Of a DNA stretch of 64,000 nt, positions 29,285-38,090 are shown one piece after another. The DNA lies in contig NZ_LXHZ01000008.1 of NCBI RefSeq assembly GCF_001888055.1, positions 1 to 64,000 of the forward strand. The letters are read 5' to 3'. The position numbers and the translations under genes are program-made. The stretch comes from Rappaport israeli (GTDB lineage Bacteria; Pseudomonadota; Gammaproteobacteria; Cardiobacteriales; Cardiobacteriaceae). Below the pieces are notes generated by a model. The model made no database searches. It was given only the letters and a program-made list of their open reading frames with translations, and was not told the origin of the DNA. Each line of letters starts with the position of its first letter. The stretch's first letter is position 1.

Positions 29285-30459
29285 GCCATTTAGTGATGAT
29301 AATTTATTAAACAGTTTATTGCACACACTTTGGTTTTTGCCAAGTGTTGCCAGTTGTTATGCCATGGCAAATTTATTAAAAGCCCCCAATAATAAATTTT
29401 ATCATGACTACACAATCATTGTGGCGGCAGGCAATCAGGCAGGCATGGGCGATAGGGCGTTAGCCCCTGTTAATGATGCCATTGGCAATAATCCTTTGAG
29501 TACAAAAACCATCACCCTATCTTGCGGTAAGCTGATGACGGGCGTTAGCGTGCCTGCGTGGACGGGGATTTTTATGCTCAGAAATTGTGCCAGCCCTGAG
29601 ACTTATTTTCAGGCAGGATTTCGGGTGCAAACGCCTTGGACAGTGCAAGGCGATGATGGGATAACTGTGATTAAATATCAATGTTATATTTTTGACTTTG
29701 CCCCCAATCGTGCCTTACGCCAAATCGCTGATTATGCCCATCAACTAAACCCAAAAGAGGGCAATCCAGAGAGTAAAGTTGCCGAATTTATTGCCTTTTT
29801 GCCGGTGCTTGCCTATGACGGCAGTGCCATGCAACAGGTGGATGCCAAATTATTGTTGGATATGGCGATGAGCGGTACAACCGCCACGCTATTGGCAAGA
29901 CGCTGGCAAAGTGCGTTATTGGTCAATGTTGATGACATCACCTTAAAAAATCTGATGAACAATCAAGAAGCCATGGACGCTTTGATGAAAATTGAAGAGT
30001 TTAGAAACCTAAATGATGATATTGAAGTGTTGATTAACCGCTCTGAAAAAATCAAAAGGCTTAAAAGAAAAAAGCCAAAAAATGATGGTGAATTGTCAAA
30101 AAGAAGATAAAAAGACATTAAGCGATGAAGAAAAGGAACAAAAATCCCAGCGAAAACAAATCCAAGAAAAACTAATTAAATTTGCCACACGCATTCCGAT
30201 TTTTATGTATTTAAGCGATTATCGAGAACACAGTTTAAAAGACGTAATTCAGGAATTAGAGCCGGATTTATTTACTAAGGTAACAGGTTTATCACAGGCG
30301 GACTTTTCTTTGCTTGTCTCTTTAAATGTTTTTGATGAAGCGGTGATGAATGATGCGGTGTATAAATTTAAGCGTTATGAAGATGCCAGTCTTGAATATG
30401 CAGGGATTGATAAAAAGGAGGGTTATGTGGGGTTGTATAATACGGTGGTGGCTAGGTAG
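29283..30459 (+). pseudogene. C-terminal part of an R-M associated DEAD/DEAH helicase
   Basis: Reads KLMTGVSVPAWTGIFMLRN, CASPETYFQAGFRVQTPWT and a charged helical tail, the C-terminal helicase lobe plus tail of the large helicase/nuclease that accompanies the Eco57I-like methylase at 25.9 kb. Walker A and DEAH motifs are missing, so the N-terminal half is lost. An extra A in 30098-30102 shifts the frame (GELSKRR against GELSKEDKKTLSDEE); with it removed the fragment is about 391 residues and ends at 30459. Same strand as the methylase fragments, supporting one broken operon. Confidence 0.7.
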
Positions 30460-30488
30460 GTTATAAAAATTATAATGATAATGCTCCT

Positions 30489-30956
30489 CTACCGCCTTTT
30501 ACGAAAAAAATTCTGCAAACATTCGCGACATTCTGCCTCTCTCACCCCGCCTTTATATTCTTCTACGCGGTGATTAAGTGCCGTATGATGATGCAATTCA
30601 AACACGCTCCCACAAGCGCCAGCGCGTTTATCATACGCCCCAAACACCAGTCTTTGAATTCGCGCCTGTAATAGCGCCCCCACACACATCACACATGGTT
30701 CTAATGTAACGTATAGCGTTGATTTTATTAGGCGATGATTTCCTACTGCCACTCCAGCTCTACGCATAACCACCACTTCTGCATGCGCACTTGGATCATG
30801 TGCGCTAATTGTCAAATTATGCCCAGCGGCAAGCAATCGCCCTTCTTTTACCAACACCGCGCCAATCGGCACTTCTCCATAATCTGCTGCCAAACGCGCC
30901 TGCGCCAGCGCCAGCGTCATCCAATAATCATCGTCTTGGATTGCCTTAAGCCTCAT
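30489..30956 (-). CDS. tadA: tRNA-specific adenosine deaminase
   Basis: Converts A34 to inosine in tRNA-Arg(ACG), essential in most bacteria. The 155-residue protein has the zinc deaminase motifs HAEVVVMRRAG (zinc His and catalytic Glu) and PCVMCVGALLQARI (two zinc Cys). The ATG at 30956 overlaps the preceding GTPase stop by four bases, so it ends a translationally coupled operon. Convergent with the helicase fragment 29 bases away, which marks the right edge of the accessory region. Confidence 0.96.
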   Translation of the reverse strand: MRLKAIQDDDYWMTLALAQARLAADYGEVPIGAVLVKEGRLLAAGHNLTISAHDPSAHAEVVVMRRAGVAVGNHRLIKSTLYVTLEPCVMCVGALLQARIQRLVFGAYDKRAGACGSVFELHHHTALNHRVEEYKGGVREAECRECLQNFFRKRR

Positions 30957-32287
30957 GTGTTGCGCCCTGTTTTCTCGTTAGAAGTTCTATGCAAATATTG
31001 ATTAATCGCAATTTTTGCTTCTTTCATCAACTCTTCTTTATCAAAATCCTGCAAAATTTCTTGGATTGCCTGTTTTGCACCAACAGAACCCCACGACGCC
31101 CCCTGAGCAAAATAGCGCTCCGCTGCCTTACCAATCACATAACTGCCATAAAACGCCACAGCCGCCTGAGCGCTTGCTGTAATAATGGTAGACAACCCAG
31201 CCGTCAAGCCTTTTAACACCGACGACAACGCATGCACCCCATATACCGTCCCCATCAACATCCCCATCTGCACTGCAATTGTGCGGATTAACTGCCCAGC
31301 CTCATTACGCGTTAATTCAATGCCATAGACACGCGATAAATGCACCACCATGGACGCATCCGCCGCCAGCGCCAACAAATCCACCGCAGGAATTGGATTG
31401 ACCGCCACCCCCACCGACTTAAACAACGCATATTGCCGAATAATACGCTCTGCAATCTCCTTACGCGCCGCCACAATCTCCAGCCCCACCTTCTCTGATA
31501 ACGCACTGGCAAATACACTTGCATTTAACGCCGCATAACTTTGCCCCCCCGCCTTCAAAAGCCCCCACAATACACCCTTTAGCGCGCGCACATCTGGCTG
31601 AGGACGCACCCACTGTTCAAATACCTCTCCAACCTCACGCTCAATAATTTGCAAATAAGGCTCAGGGCTAGCACTCGTAGCCACCACAAAATCCTTATCG
31701 ATTTGCGCACTCACCCGCTTTTGTAAATGAGAAAGCAACTGTTGCCTTGCTGAATCTGTTAGTTGGTCGGCTTTATTGAGCACCAAAATCATCGGCTGCC
31801 CCACCTGATGCAACGCCCCTAGCGCCTCAAACTCCACATCCGTCAAATCCCCATCCACCACAAATAAAATAATATCCGCCTGTTTTGCAACATTTTCAGC
31901 AATAAGTGTTCGCTCCTGCCCATCCACCTCATCAATCCCCGGAGTATCTAATAAAAACACCCCACCTGAATCATATTCCTGCCAAAGCGCCTGAGCGCTA
32001 TGTTTTGTTTTGCCGTGCAACACACTCGTGGCAAACACCTCCTCACCAACCAGCGCATTTAACAGCGCCGATTTTCCCACACTCACGCGCCCAAACACCG
32101 CCACATGCACATGCCCACGCTCCAACTTATCAAACAAGCGTTGCAACTGCTGATAATCCTCATGCAAACGCGCCCGCGCCGTTTCGGGCAAACGCTCATC
32201 CTCCAACAACGCAGCCACACTACCTCTTGCCTTATCCACATGCGCCCCCGAACGCGCCTCCCACGACCTCCCCTCGCTATATTTCAA
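30953..32287 (-). CDS. Dynamin/Era-like GTPase with C-terminal DUF697-type membrane region
   Basis: A GTPase with P-loop GRVSVGKSALLNAL, G3 DTPGIDEV and G4 NKAD, followed by a C-terminal hydrophobic region (PIPAVDLLALAADASMVVHL and TIAVQMGMLMGTVYG) like the DUF697/YcjF domain. The start is uncertain: I prefer TTG 32287, just past the upstream stop with AGAAG in range; an ATG at 32380 would overlap the previous gene by 89 bases. Product about 444 residues. It pairs with the GTPase upstream, suggesting a two-protein membrane GTPase complex of unknown function, coupled to tadA by a four-base overlap. Confidence 0.8.
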   Translation of the reverse strand: MKYSEGRSWEARSGAHVDKARGSVAALLEDERLPETARARLHEDYQQLQRLFDKLERGHVHVAVFGRVSVGKSALLNALVGEEVFATSVLHGKTKHSAQALWQEYDSGGVFLLDTPGIDEVDGQERTLIAENVAKQADIILFVVDGDLTDVEFEALGALHQVGQPMILVLNKADQLTDSARQQLLSHLQKRVSAQIDKDFVVATSASPEPYLQIIEREVGEVFEQWVRPQPDVRALKGVLWGLLKAGGQSYAALNASVFASALSEKVGLEIVAARKEIAERIIRQYALFKSVGVAVNPIPAVDLLALAADASMVVHLSRVYGIELTRNEAGQLIRTIAVQMGMLMGTVYGVHALSSVLKGLTAGLSTIITASAQAAVAFYGSYVIGKAAERYFAQGASWGSVGAKQAIQEILQDFDKEELMKEAKIAINQYLHRTSNEKTGRNT

Positions 32288-32291
32288 GCCA

Positions 32292-33793
32292 TCATCTTCT
32301 GGTGAAGAGCTTTCCCGCCGTAGCGATTTTGACCAAATCTTGCGCCCTGTTTTCCAAATCATATTGCAACTGCTCCTCAAAAGAATCCACTACCGCTTGG
32401 CTCGACCAATTTTCCGCCTGAGCCCCCTCCAACGTCTGCACCATCGCCTTACCCAAACTCTCAAAAATCAACCCATACGCCAGCGCATGCGACGCCCCAC
32501 CCATCACCGTCCCCACCCCAGGAAAAGCCTTAAACACATTCCCAGCCAGCGCCAAAATCACCGTCATATGCCCCCGCACCTTCGAACTAGCCGAATCCAC
32601 CAAGCGTTGCAAATCCACCTCCTTCACAGGCATTTCATACAATTTGCACAGCTCCTTGACCATATCCAACCCCAAATAGCCCTGAATTAACACATCTGTC
32701 CCTGGACCCACCGCTGCCACCCCTCCCACCATCGCCTTACGCGCATAAGCCTTCACCAGCGCCTGCGCCCGCTCCCTTCGATACGCCCCCACCTTCAGCG
32801 ACAACTGCTCATCTGCCAAAGCCAACAACGCCTGACGCTGCTTAGACGCCAACATCTCCCTTTGCCCAGATAACGCCACCAGCGCCTCCAACAACGCCTG
32901 CACCTGCCCCTTTTGCAAACGTTCCTGCCACTGCGCCTCCCCCTGAGCATTCACCACTTTCACCCGCCTCCAATGAGCGCTTTCCACCACCACCAACCTC
33001 GCCTCATCAGGCAGACGCTTAGCAATCTGCGCCTTCAATAACACCAAATCCGCCTCGTTATATAAATTTGCCTTATTCAAAGCCACCACCAACGGCTTAT
33101 TAAATCCCGCCAACTGCGCCAATGCCTGCGCATCAGAAGCCGTTATATCCTTATCCACCACATACACCACCAAATGCACCCGTCGCGTCACCTCAAGCAC
33201 CGCCTCTTCAACCCCCTCCAACGCCAGCGCCTGATGCGTCCCGGCATATCCAGCAACACCAAATTCAACCCCTGCTCATCCTCATAGACATAGCGCTCAA
33301 TGCACGCCGTAGAGCCCCCAATAATCGACGTCTCCACCCTCGCCTGAGGCAACAACGTTTGAATCAACGAACTTTTCCCCGTACTAATCTGCCCAAAAAA
33401 CGCCACCTCCAGCGTCTGCGTCAACACTTCCTTTGACGCCAACTGCGCCAACTCCCTATCCACCGCACTCGTATCAATCCCCTGCGCCACCGCCTGTTCA
33501 CGACGCGCCCTCAACGCCTCAAGCGTCAACGTTCGCGCCATTGCTGGCTTACGTCTTGAGCGCCGCCCCACCGTCCAAATGCGATACGCAAGCCCTGCTC
33601 CAAGCAAAGCAATCAACCCCACCCCAGTTGCATAAACCAACAAAAACCCCGTTGACGTCTGTTGCAAGCGATCCCAAACCCGAAACGCCACATCCGTAAA
33701 CTGAAACACAATCAACAACACCACCAACACAATCAGCGTCATCAACAACAACATCAACTTACGCACCACCCCAACATTGCCCTCTTTACTCAT
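32292..33793 (-). CDS. Membrane-anchored GTPase with DUF697-type region (one frameshift)
   Basis: Begins MSKEGN with two transmembrane helices (about 8-35 and 50-75), then P-loop GQISTGKSSLIQTLL, G3 DMPG and a variant G4 NKAN (family NKxD). A Gly-rich hydrophobic C-terminal part follows (GGVAAVGPGTDVLIQGYLGL). One extra G at 33240-33242 joins LLDMPG to THQALALEGVEE. Joined length about 500. As sequenced the gene is also in frame with the thioesterase upstream, but dropping one base from the C6 run (33797-33802) yields a TGATG stop-start, so I treat them as two genes. Paralogous to the next GTPase. Confidence 0.75.
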
Positions 33794-34198
33794 CAACCCC
33801 CCGCTTAAATCCAACAACACCGCACGCAAATCCTCTGGCAATGCCCGAATTCGTCGCACTTGATAATCAAACCCCACCATCAACGTCTGCGCCTGAGCCA
33901 CCAAACGCCCAGCACAGCGCACCTGATAATCCAAGCTAAACTGCGCCCCCTTTACCCCAGAGACCGCCAACTCAACGCTCAACACCTCGCCTAAAAAAGC
34001 CTCCGCCAAATACACCACCTCCAACCGTCTTACAATCAACCCCACCCCATACAAATCCTGCTCCCCACCTCCTAACTGCCTAAAAGCGCGTACACGCGCC
34101 TCATGCAACAAACTCACCAGCGCGTCATGCCCCAAATGCTGACCATAATTAACATCGCCCACCCGCACCACCAGCTCAACTGCCTCCAAGCGCCTCAT
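33793..34198 (-). CDS. Hotdog-fold acyl-CoA thioesterase
   Basis: A domain of about 134 residues with the 4HBT hotdog pattern: RVGDVNYGQHLGHDALVSLL (active-site loop), EARVRAF helix and beta strands ending at VLLDLSGG. This is the full length of a YbgC-type enzyme. As given it reads straight into the GTPase through a run of six G; with five G a TGA would end it at 33793, overlapping the GTPase ATG. Length and the operon's other four-base overlaps favour separate genes, though a true fusion is possible. Its ATG overlaps the tsaB stop. Confidence 0.75.
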
Positions 34199-34905
34199 CG
34201 ACCACCCACCTGAGCCACCTCATCGCGCAAATAACGTAACTGCACCCCCGACTCTATCGCCACACACTCCGCATCCTCTAATAACTCAAACAAGTATTGC
34301 GCCTTAAGCGCCATCTCAGCACGACGCTCACAATCTGCCAATTGTGCAAACGCCGATAACAGCTGAGCCTCATAGACCAACCCACTCCCAGCCACCAACG
34401 GCGCATCCGCCCACCATTGAATTGGCAACGCCTCAGGCGCACATACCCTATCTGCACCACGCATCAGCCATCGCCCCCCCTCCTTAACATACCAGCCTGC
34501 ATACACCTCCCCCATACGCGCATCCAACAACGCCACCACCGAACGCCGTCCCGTCAACGCCCCAGCACTAGCCGCTAATAACGCCAAACTCGAAACCGCA
34601 TATAACTTAATCCCTAGCGCCACAGAAAGCGCCTGCGCCAGCGAAGCACCCACCCGCAAACCTGTAAACGCCCCTGGGCCGGCGCTTAACACCACCCCAG
34701 ATAAATCCTCCCGCGCACAACCCGACTCATCAAGCACCGCCTCCACCATCGGCAACAACGTCTGCGTATGCTTACGCGCATCAGCGCAAAACTTATCCCA
34801 CACCCCCCCCTCACGATAAAGCGCCACCGAACAAGCAGGTGTAGCCGTATCTATTGCCAACCACGCCCCCTCAATCTCCCCTAACTTCGCCTCCAACTCC
34901 CCCAT
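34195..34905 (-). CDS. tsaB: tRNA threonylcarbamoyladenosine biosynthesis protein TsaB
   Basis: ASKHA-fold partner of TsaD and TsaE in t6A37 synthesis. It shows LAIDTATPACSVAL at the N-terminus, KHTQTLLPMV, and SAGPGAFTGLRVG, the family signature. The 236-residue length fits. I chose ATG 34905, five bases after a perfect AGGAGG; a GTG at 34908 is too close. It ends with an ATGA overlap with the thioesterase gene and follows yoaA, as near E. coli where yoaA-tsaB (yeaZ) are adjacent. Confidence 0.95.
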   Translation of the reverse strand: MGELEAKLGEIEGAWLAIDTATPACSVALYREGGVWDKFCADARKHTQTLLPMVEAVLDESGCAREDLSGVVLSAGPGAFTGLRVGASLAQALSVALGIKLYAVSSLALLAASAGALTGRRSVVALLDARMGEVYAGWYVKEGGRWLMRGADRVCAPEALPIQWWADAPLVAGSGLVYEAQLLSAFAQLADCERRAEMALKAQYLFELLEDAECVAIESGVQLRYLRDEVAQVGGR

Positions 34906-34940
34906 CACAACCTCCTAAACAACAATCAACGCCAACATGC

Positions 34941-36986
34941 CTACGCCTTCTCATGAAAAGCAAAAAAACGCTCAATCACCGCCAACTTCGTCGTGCGCGT
35001 CATCGCAGGCAAACTCTCTAAAAAAATCTTACCATAGCCCATCTGGCGCAACCTTGGGTCCCCAATCACCAATACCCCATAATCCTGCTCCCCACGAATC
35101 AACCGCCCCACACCTTGTTTTAACGCAATCACCGCCTGAGGCAAGCTATCGTGCATAAATGGCGACAACCCCTTTTGTTGTAACAACTCATGGCGCATCT
35201 TCGCCACAGGGTCGCTTGGTGCACTAAACGGCAACTTATCAATCATCACACACACCAACGCCTGCCCCCGTACATCCACCCCCTCCCAAAAACTTGCTGT
35301 GGCTAATAACACCGCCCGACGCGCCACCCGAAATTCCTCCAATAACTGCGCCTTAGGTGCTTGCCCCTGCACAAATAGCGCATAATCCTTCGTTTGCGCC
35401 TTTAAAAATTGCGCCGCCTCATTCATCGCCCGATAGCTGGTAAATAATAAAAACGCGCGCCCACCACTTCGCGCCAACACAGGCAACATTGCCTGCATTA
35501 ACGCCTGCGTATATTCCTCACTTTTCACAGAAGGCAACCCCTCAGGATGATACAACAGCGCCTGCTTGCGATAATCAAACGGACTCCCCAACACAATCGA
35601 ACTATATTCAAAAACACCCAACTGACGCGCAAAATGCTCAAACTTCCCATCAACGACCAACGTTGCGGATAAAAACGTCCAACTCGCATCACTACGGCGA
35701 ATCCAACCTGCCATCTGCCTGATGCATTCACAGGCGCTGCGCACAGCGTAAAATTACGCGCACTCGTCTCCAACCAAACCGCATGAATCGTCCGCCCACC
35801 CCCATTTTCGACCTCCTCTGAGGCTGTCTTTTCTTCTTCTATCTCTTTGTCTGCTGGTGCCTGTTCAGTCAACGCTTGCGCGCGCGCCAGCGCTTTTGCT
35901 GGCGTTAAATACACGCGCTGATGCAAAAACCACTGCAATTCTTCGCACACCTTCCCCACCCGCTCATAAACACTCGCCAACAATTTCCCACGCTCACGCG
36001 CCTTAGCCAACCTCTCAAAAACCTGCTGAAATTTCTCCAATACCCCAGCCAGCGCCTGCCAAAAATCCTCTGCCTGCTCCAGTTTTGCCTCTAATAATCG
36101 CGCCTCTTCTTTAGTATGAACCGTTAACAAGCAATCATGCGTGCTCTTAAGCGCCTGTGCAATCCCTTCATTCAAATCCAGTGCATCTGGCGCTTCTTGC
36201 AAGCGCGCGTCTTGCACATCGCCTAATAATCCCGCTAATTGACGCACAGACAAGCGCTTACCCAAAAAGTGAATCGCCGTTTCTGGCAGATGATGCGCCT
36301 CATCAATAATAAAATCACTCACTTCAGGCAAAATTTCAGCAAATCCCTCATTGCGTAGCGCCAAATCTGCCAAGAGTAAATGGTGATTAACCACGATTAC
36401 ATCCGCTTCTTTTGCGCGCAAACGCGCTTTTTGTAAAAAGCATTGCTCATAAAAATCACACTCACGCCCCAAACAATTATCCGCTGTAGAGGTAATGCTT
36501 CTTAAAATCTCCGCTTCTTCACCAATACCAGACAATCCCACCAAATCACCATCGCGCGTTGTATTTAAAAAATGCAACAATTCCGCCCGTTGAGCTTGTT
36601 CTAATTTAGTTTGCGCTGGATGTTGTAGCATCTGCTCATAATGATGATGGCAAAAATAATTCTGCCGACCTTTAAGCAGTGCCACTTTTTGCCGGTGATT
36701 GCAATGCTTTTTTTGCAATCGGCAAATCATGTATAAAAATTTGTTCTTGTAAGTTTTTAGTTGCTGTGGAAATCAACACCTTATCAGCGCTTGCTAATGC
36801 AGGCAGTAAATAGGCAAATGTTTTACCCGTCCCCGTACCTGCTTCAGCAAGCAAGACGCCATTAGTTTTAAAATTTTCATCAATGGCTTGAGAAAGCGCT
36901 AATTGCCCTGCACGCGGATGGTAACCTTTTAGCGCAGACGCCAATGCCCCATTCGGGGCAAATAGCGTGTCGTGAGTATTCGCCAC
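34941..36986 (-). CDS. yoaA: DinG-family Fe-S helicase YoaA (two frameshifts)
   Basis: XPD-like 5'-3' DNA helicase linked to replication repair. Walker A is AEAGTGTGKTFAYLLP, DEAH is in FIIDEAHHLPE, and Fe-S cysteines include YFC and CLGRECDFYEQC. The final motifs are SFWEGVDVRGQ and QGVGRLIRGEQD. Two lesions break it: an extra A in the A5 (T5 on plus) at 36686-36690 after SPAK, and a missing G at 35718-35719, where NASG joins QMAGWIRRSDASWTFLSATL. The net length is a multiple of three, giving 681 residues. The start is GTG 36986 with a weak ribosome site. Follows the TPR lipoprotein by 23 bases. Confidence 0.9.
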
Positions 36987-37009
36987 TTGAGGGCAAAATC
37001 CAAACTAAA

Positions 37010-38035
37010 TTATAAAGAGGTTGCTTTTTCAGCAGCAGTAATAGCACCTTGATTATCGCCCATGGCTTTACGCGCACTGGCAATCAAAGACCAACTTTTT
37101 TTAAGAATCTGATTAGACCCACCGACTTGTACCGCACGACTGGCAAAAGATTCCGCCTCGCGATGCTTGCCTTGGTGATAACGAATATTGGCAATATCAT
37201 ATAAAATTTTGCTGTTTTGCGGTTCCATACGCTGTGCATTTTCTAAATATGCCACCGCGCCATCTAAATCCCCTTTACTAATGGCAGAAGAAGCTTTCTT
37301 GAGTAACGACCCTACCGCTGTACTCTCCCCTGCATTATTCGCTGATGTATCAGGACGCGCTGCAGAAGCAACTTGCTGAGATTGCTCAGGAGCTGTTGTT
37401 GCTTGCGCTGGGGGCGTTTGCGCTGTGGGCTCTTGCATAACTTGCGCAGGTTGTGCGTATACAGGTTCAGATGTAGTTGCAATAGTGCCCCCATTGTTAA
37501 CGCTTGTTGTGGCATTTTGCGAAGGACGCAACGCTTGCGCTTGTGCACGCGCATCAACTTCGTTCACTTTAGGTTGGTCATATACGCCAGCATTAGGCGC
37601 AACCGCCCAACCATCATTACTTGCTGAGGGCGCATAAGCAGGCTGTGTGGGTGTATAAGGTCTAGCTTGTTGAGCAGGAGGTGCATAAGCAGGCTGGGTG
37701 GGTGTATAAGGTCTAGCTTGTTGAGCAGGAGGTGCATAAGCAGGCTGGGTTAGTTGCACAGGTCTGGCTGCTTGTTGCGCTAAAGTAGGATTTTGTCCAT
37801 ATGGGGTTACTTGCGCTGGTTGATTATTGCGATACACAGGTTGTGCTGTAATGCCTGTTGGCACTGCAGGCGTAAATAGTGCGTTATTTTGAATCGGCGC
37901 GCGATGAACATCTGCCACATTGTTGCCTTGATAAATATTTTGATTGTTAACAGGGGCGCTACGGCTGCCATACATCATTCCAGTACAGCCTGTTAATAAG
38001 GTGGACACACCAAGAGCAAACCAAATGTTTTTCAT
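37010..38035 (-). CDS. TPR-containing outer-membrane-type lipoprotein
   Basis: A 341-residue secreted lipoprotein. The signal peptide ends in a lipobox LLTGC (Cys17). A long Pro/Gln/Ala/Tyr-rich low-complexity linker (about 60-235) includes tandem QPAYAPPAQQARPYTPT units, and two or three TPR repeats fill the C-terminal 100 residues (DLDGAVAYLENAQRMEPQN). GAGGAAAAG precedes the ATG. Its place behind mrcB suggests an envelope role, perhaps as a PBP1b-type activator, but it is not recognisable as LpoB. The low-complexity linker could span the peptidoglycan. Confidence 0.8.
   Translation of the reverse strand: MKNIWFALGVSTLLTGCTGMMYGSRSAPVNNQNIYQGNNVADVHRAPIQNNALFTPAVPTGITAQPVYRNNQPAQVTPYGQNPTLAQQAARPVQLTQPAYAPPAQQARPYTPTQPAYAPPAQQARPYTPTQPAYAPSASNDGWAVAPNAGVYDQPKVNEVDARAQAQALRPSQNATTSVNNGGTIATTSEPVYAQPAQVMQEPTAQTPPAQATTAPEQSQQVASAARPDTSANNAGESTAVGSLLKKASSAISKGDLDGAVAYLENAQRMEPQNSKILYDIANIRYHQGKHREAESFASRAVQVGGSNQILKKSWSLIASARKAMGDNQGAITAAEKATSL
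37632..37750. repeat. 51-bp tandem repeat inside the lipoprotein gene
   Basis: Two full 51-bp units (37632-37682 and 37683-37733, one mismatch seen) and a 17-base partial third copy encode a 17-residue Pro/Gln/Tyr-rich motif. The unit is a multiple of three, so copy-number change would alter linker length without shifting frame. Confidence 0.92.
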
Positions 38036-38090
38036 ATACTTTTCCTCAATTTCTTAAACGCACGATAATGAATATTCTAAAATAAAACGG

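Noticed and set aside
29036-29326. 96-codon minus frame starting MCNKLFNKL
   Set aside because: It reads Trp/Cys/His-rich nonsense; the neighbouring frame contains the NRAMP-like helices.
31906-32421. Open frame of 171 codons on the plus strand
   Set aside because: Antisense to the GTPase genes; His/Pro/Thr-rich composition is a shadow of the G/T-rich coding strand.
37425-37637. Long open frames antisense to the TPR lipoprotein
   Set aside because: They arise from the skewed codon use of the Pro/Gln-rich gene on the other strand and resemble no family.
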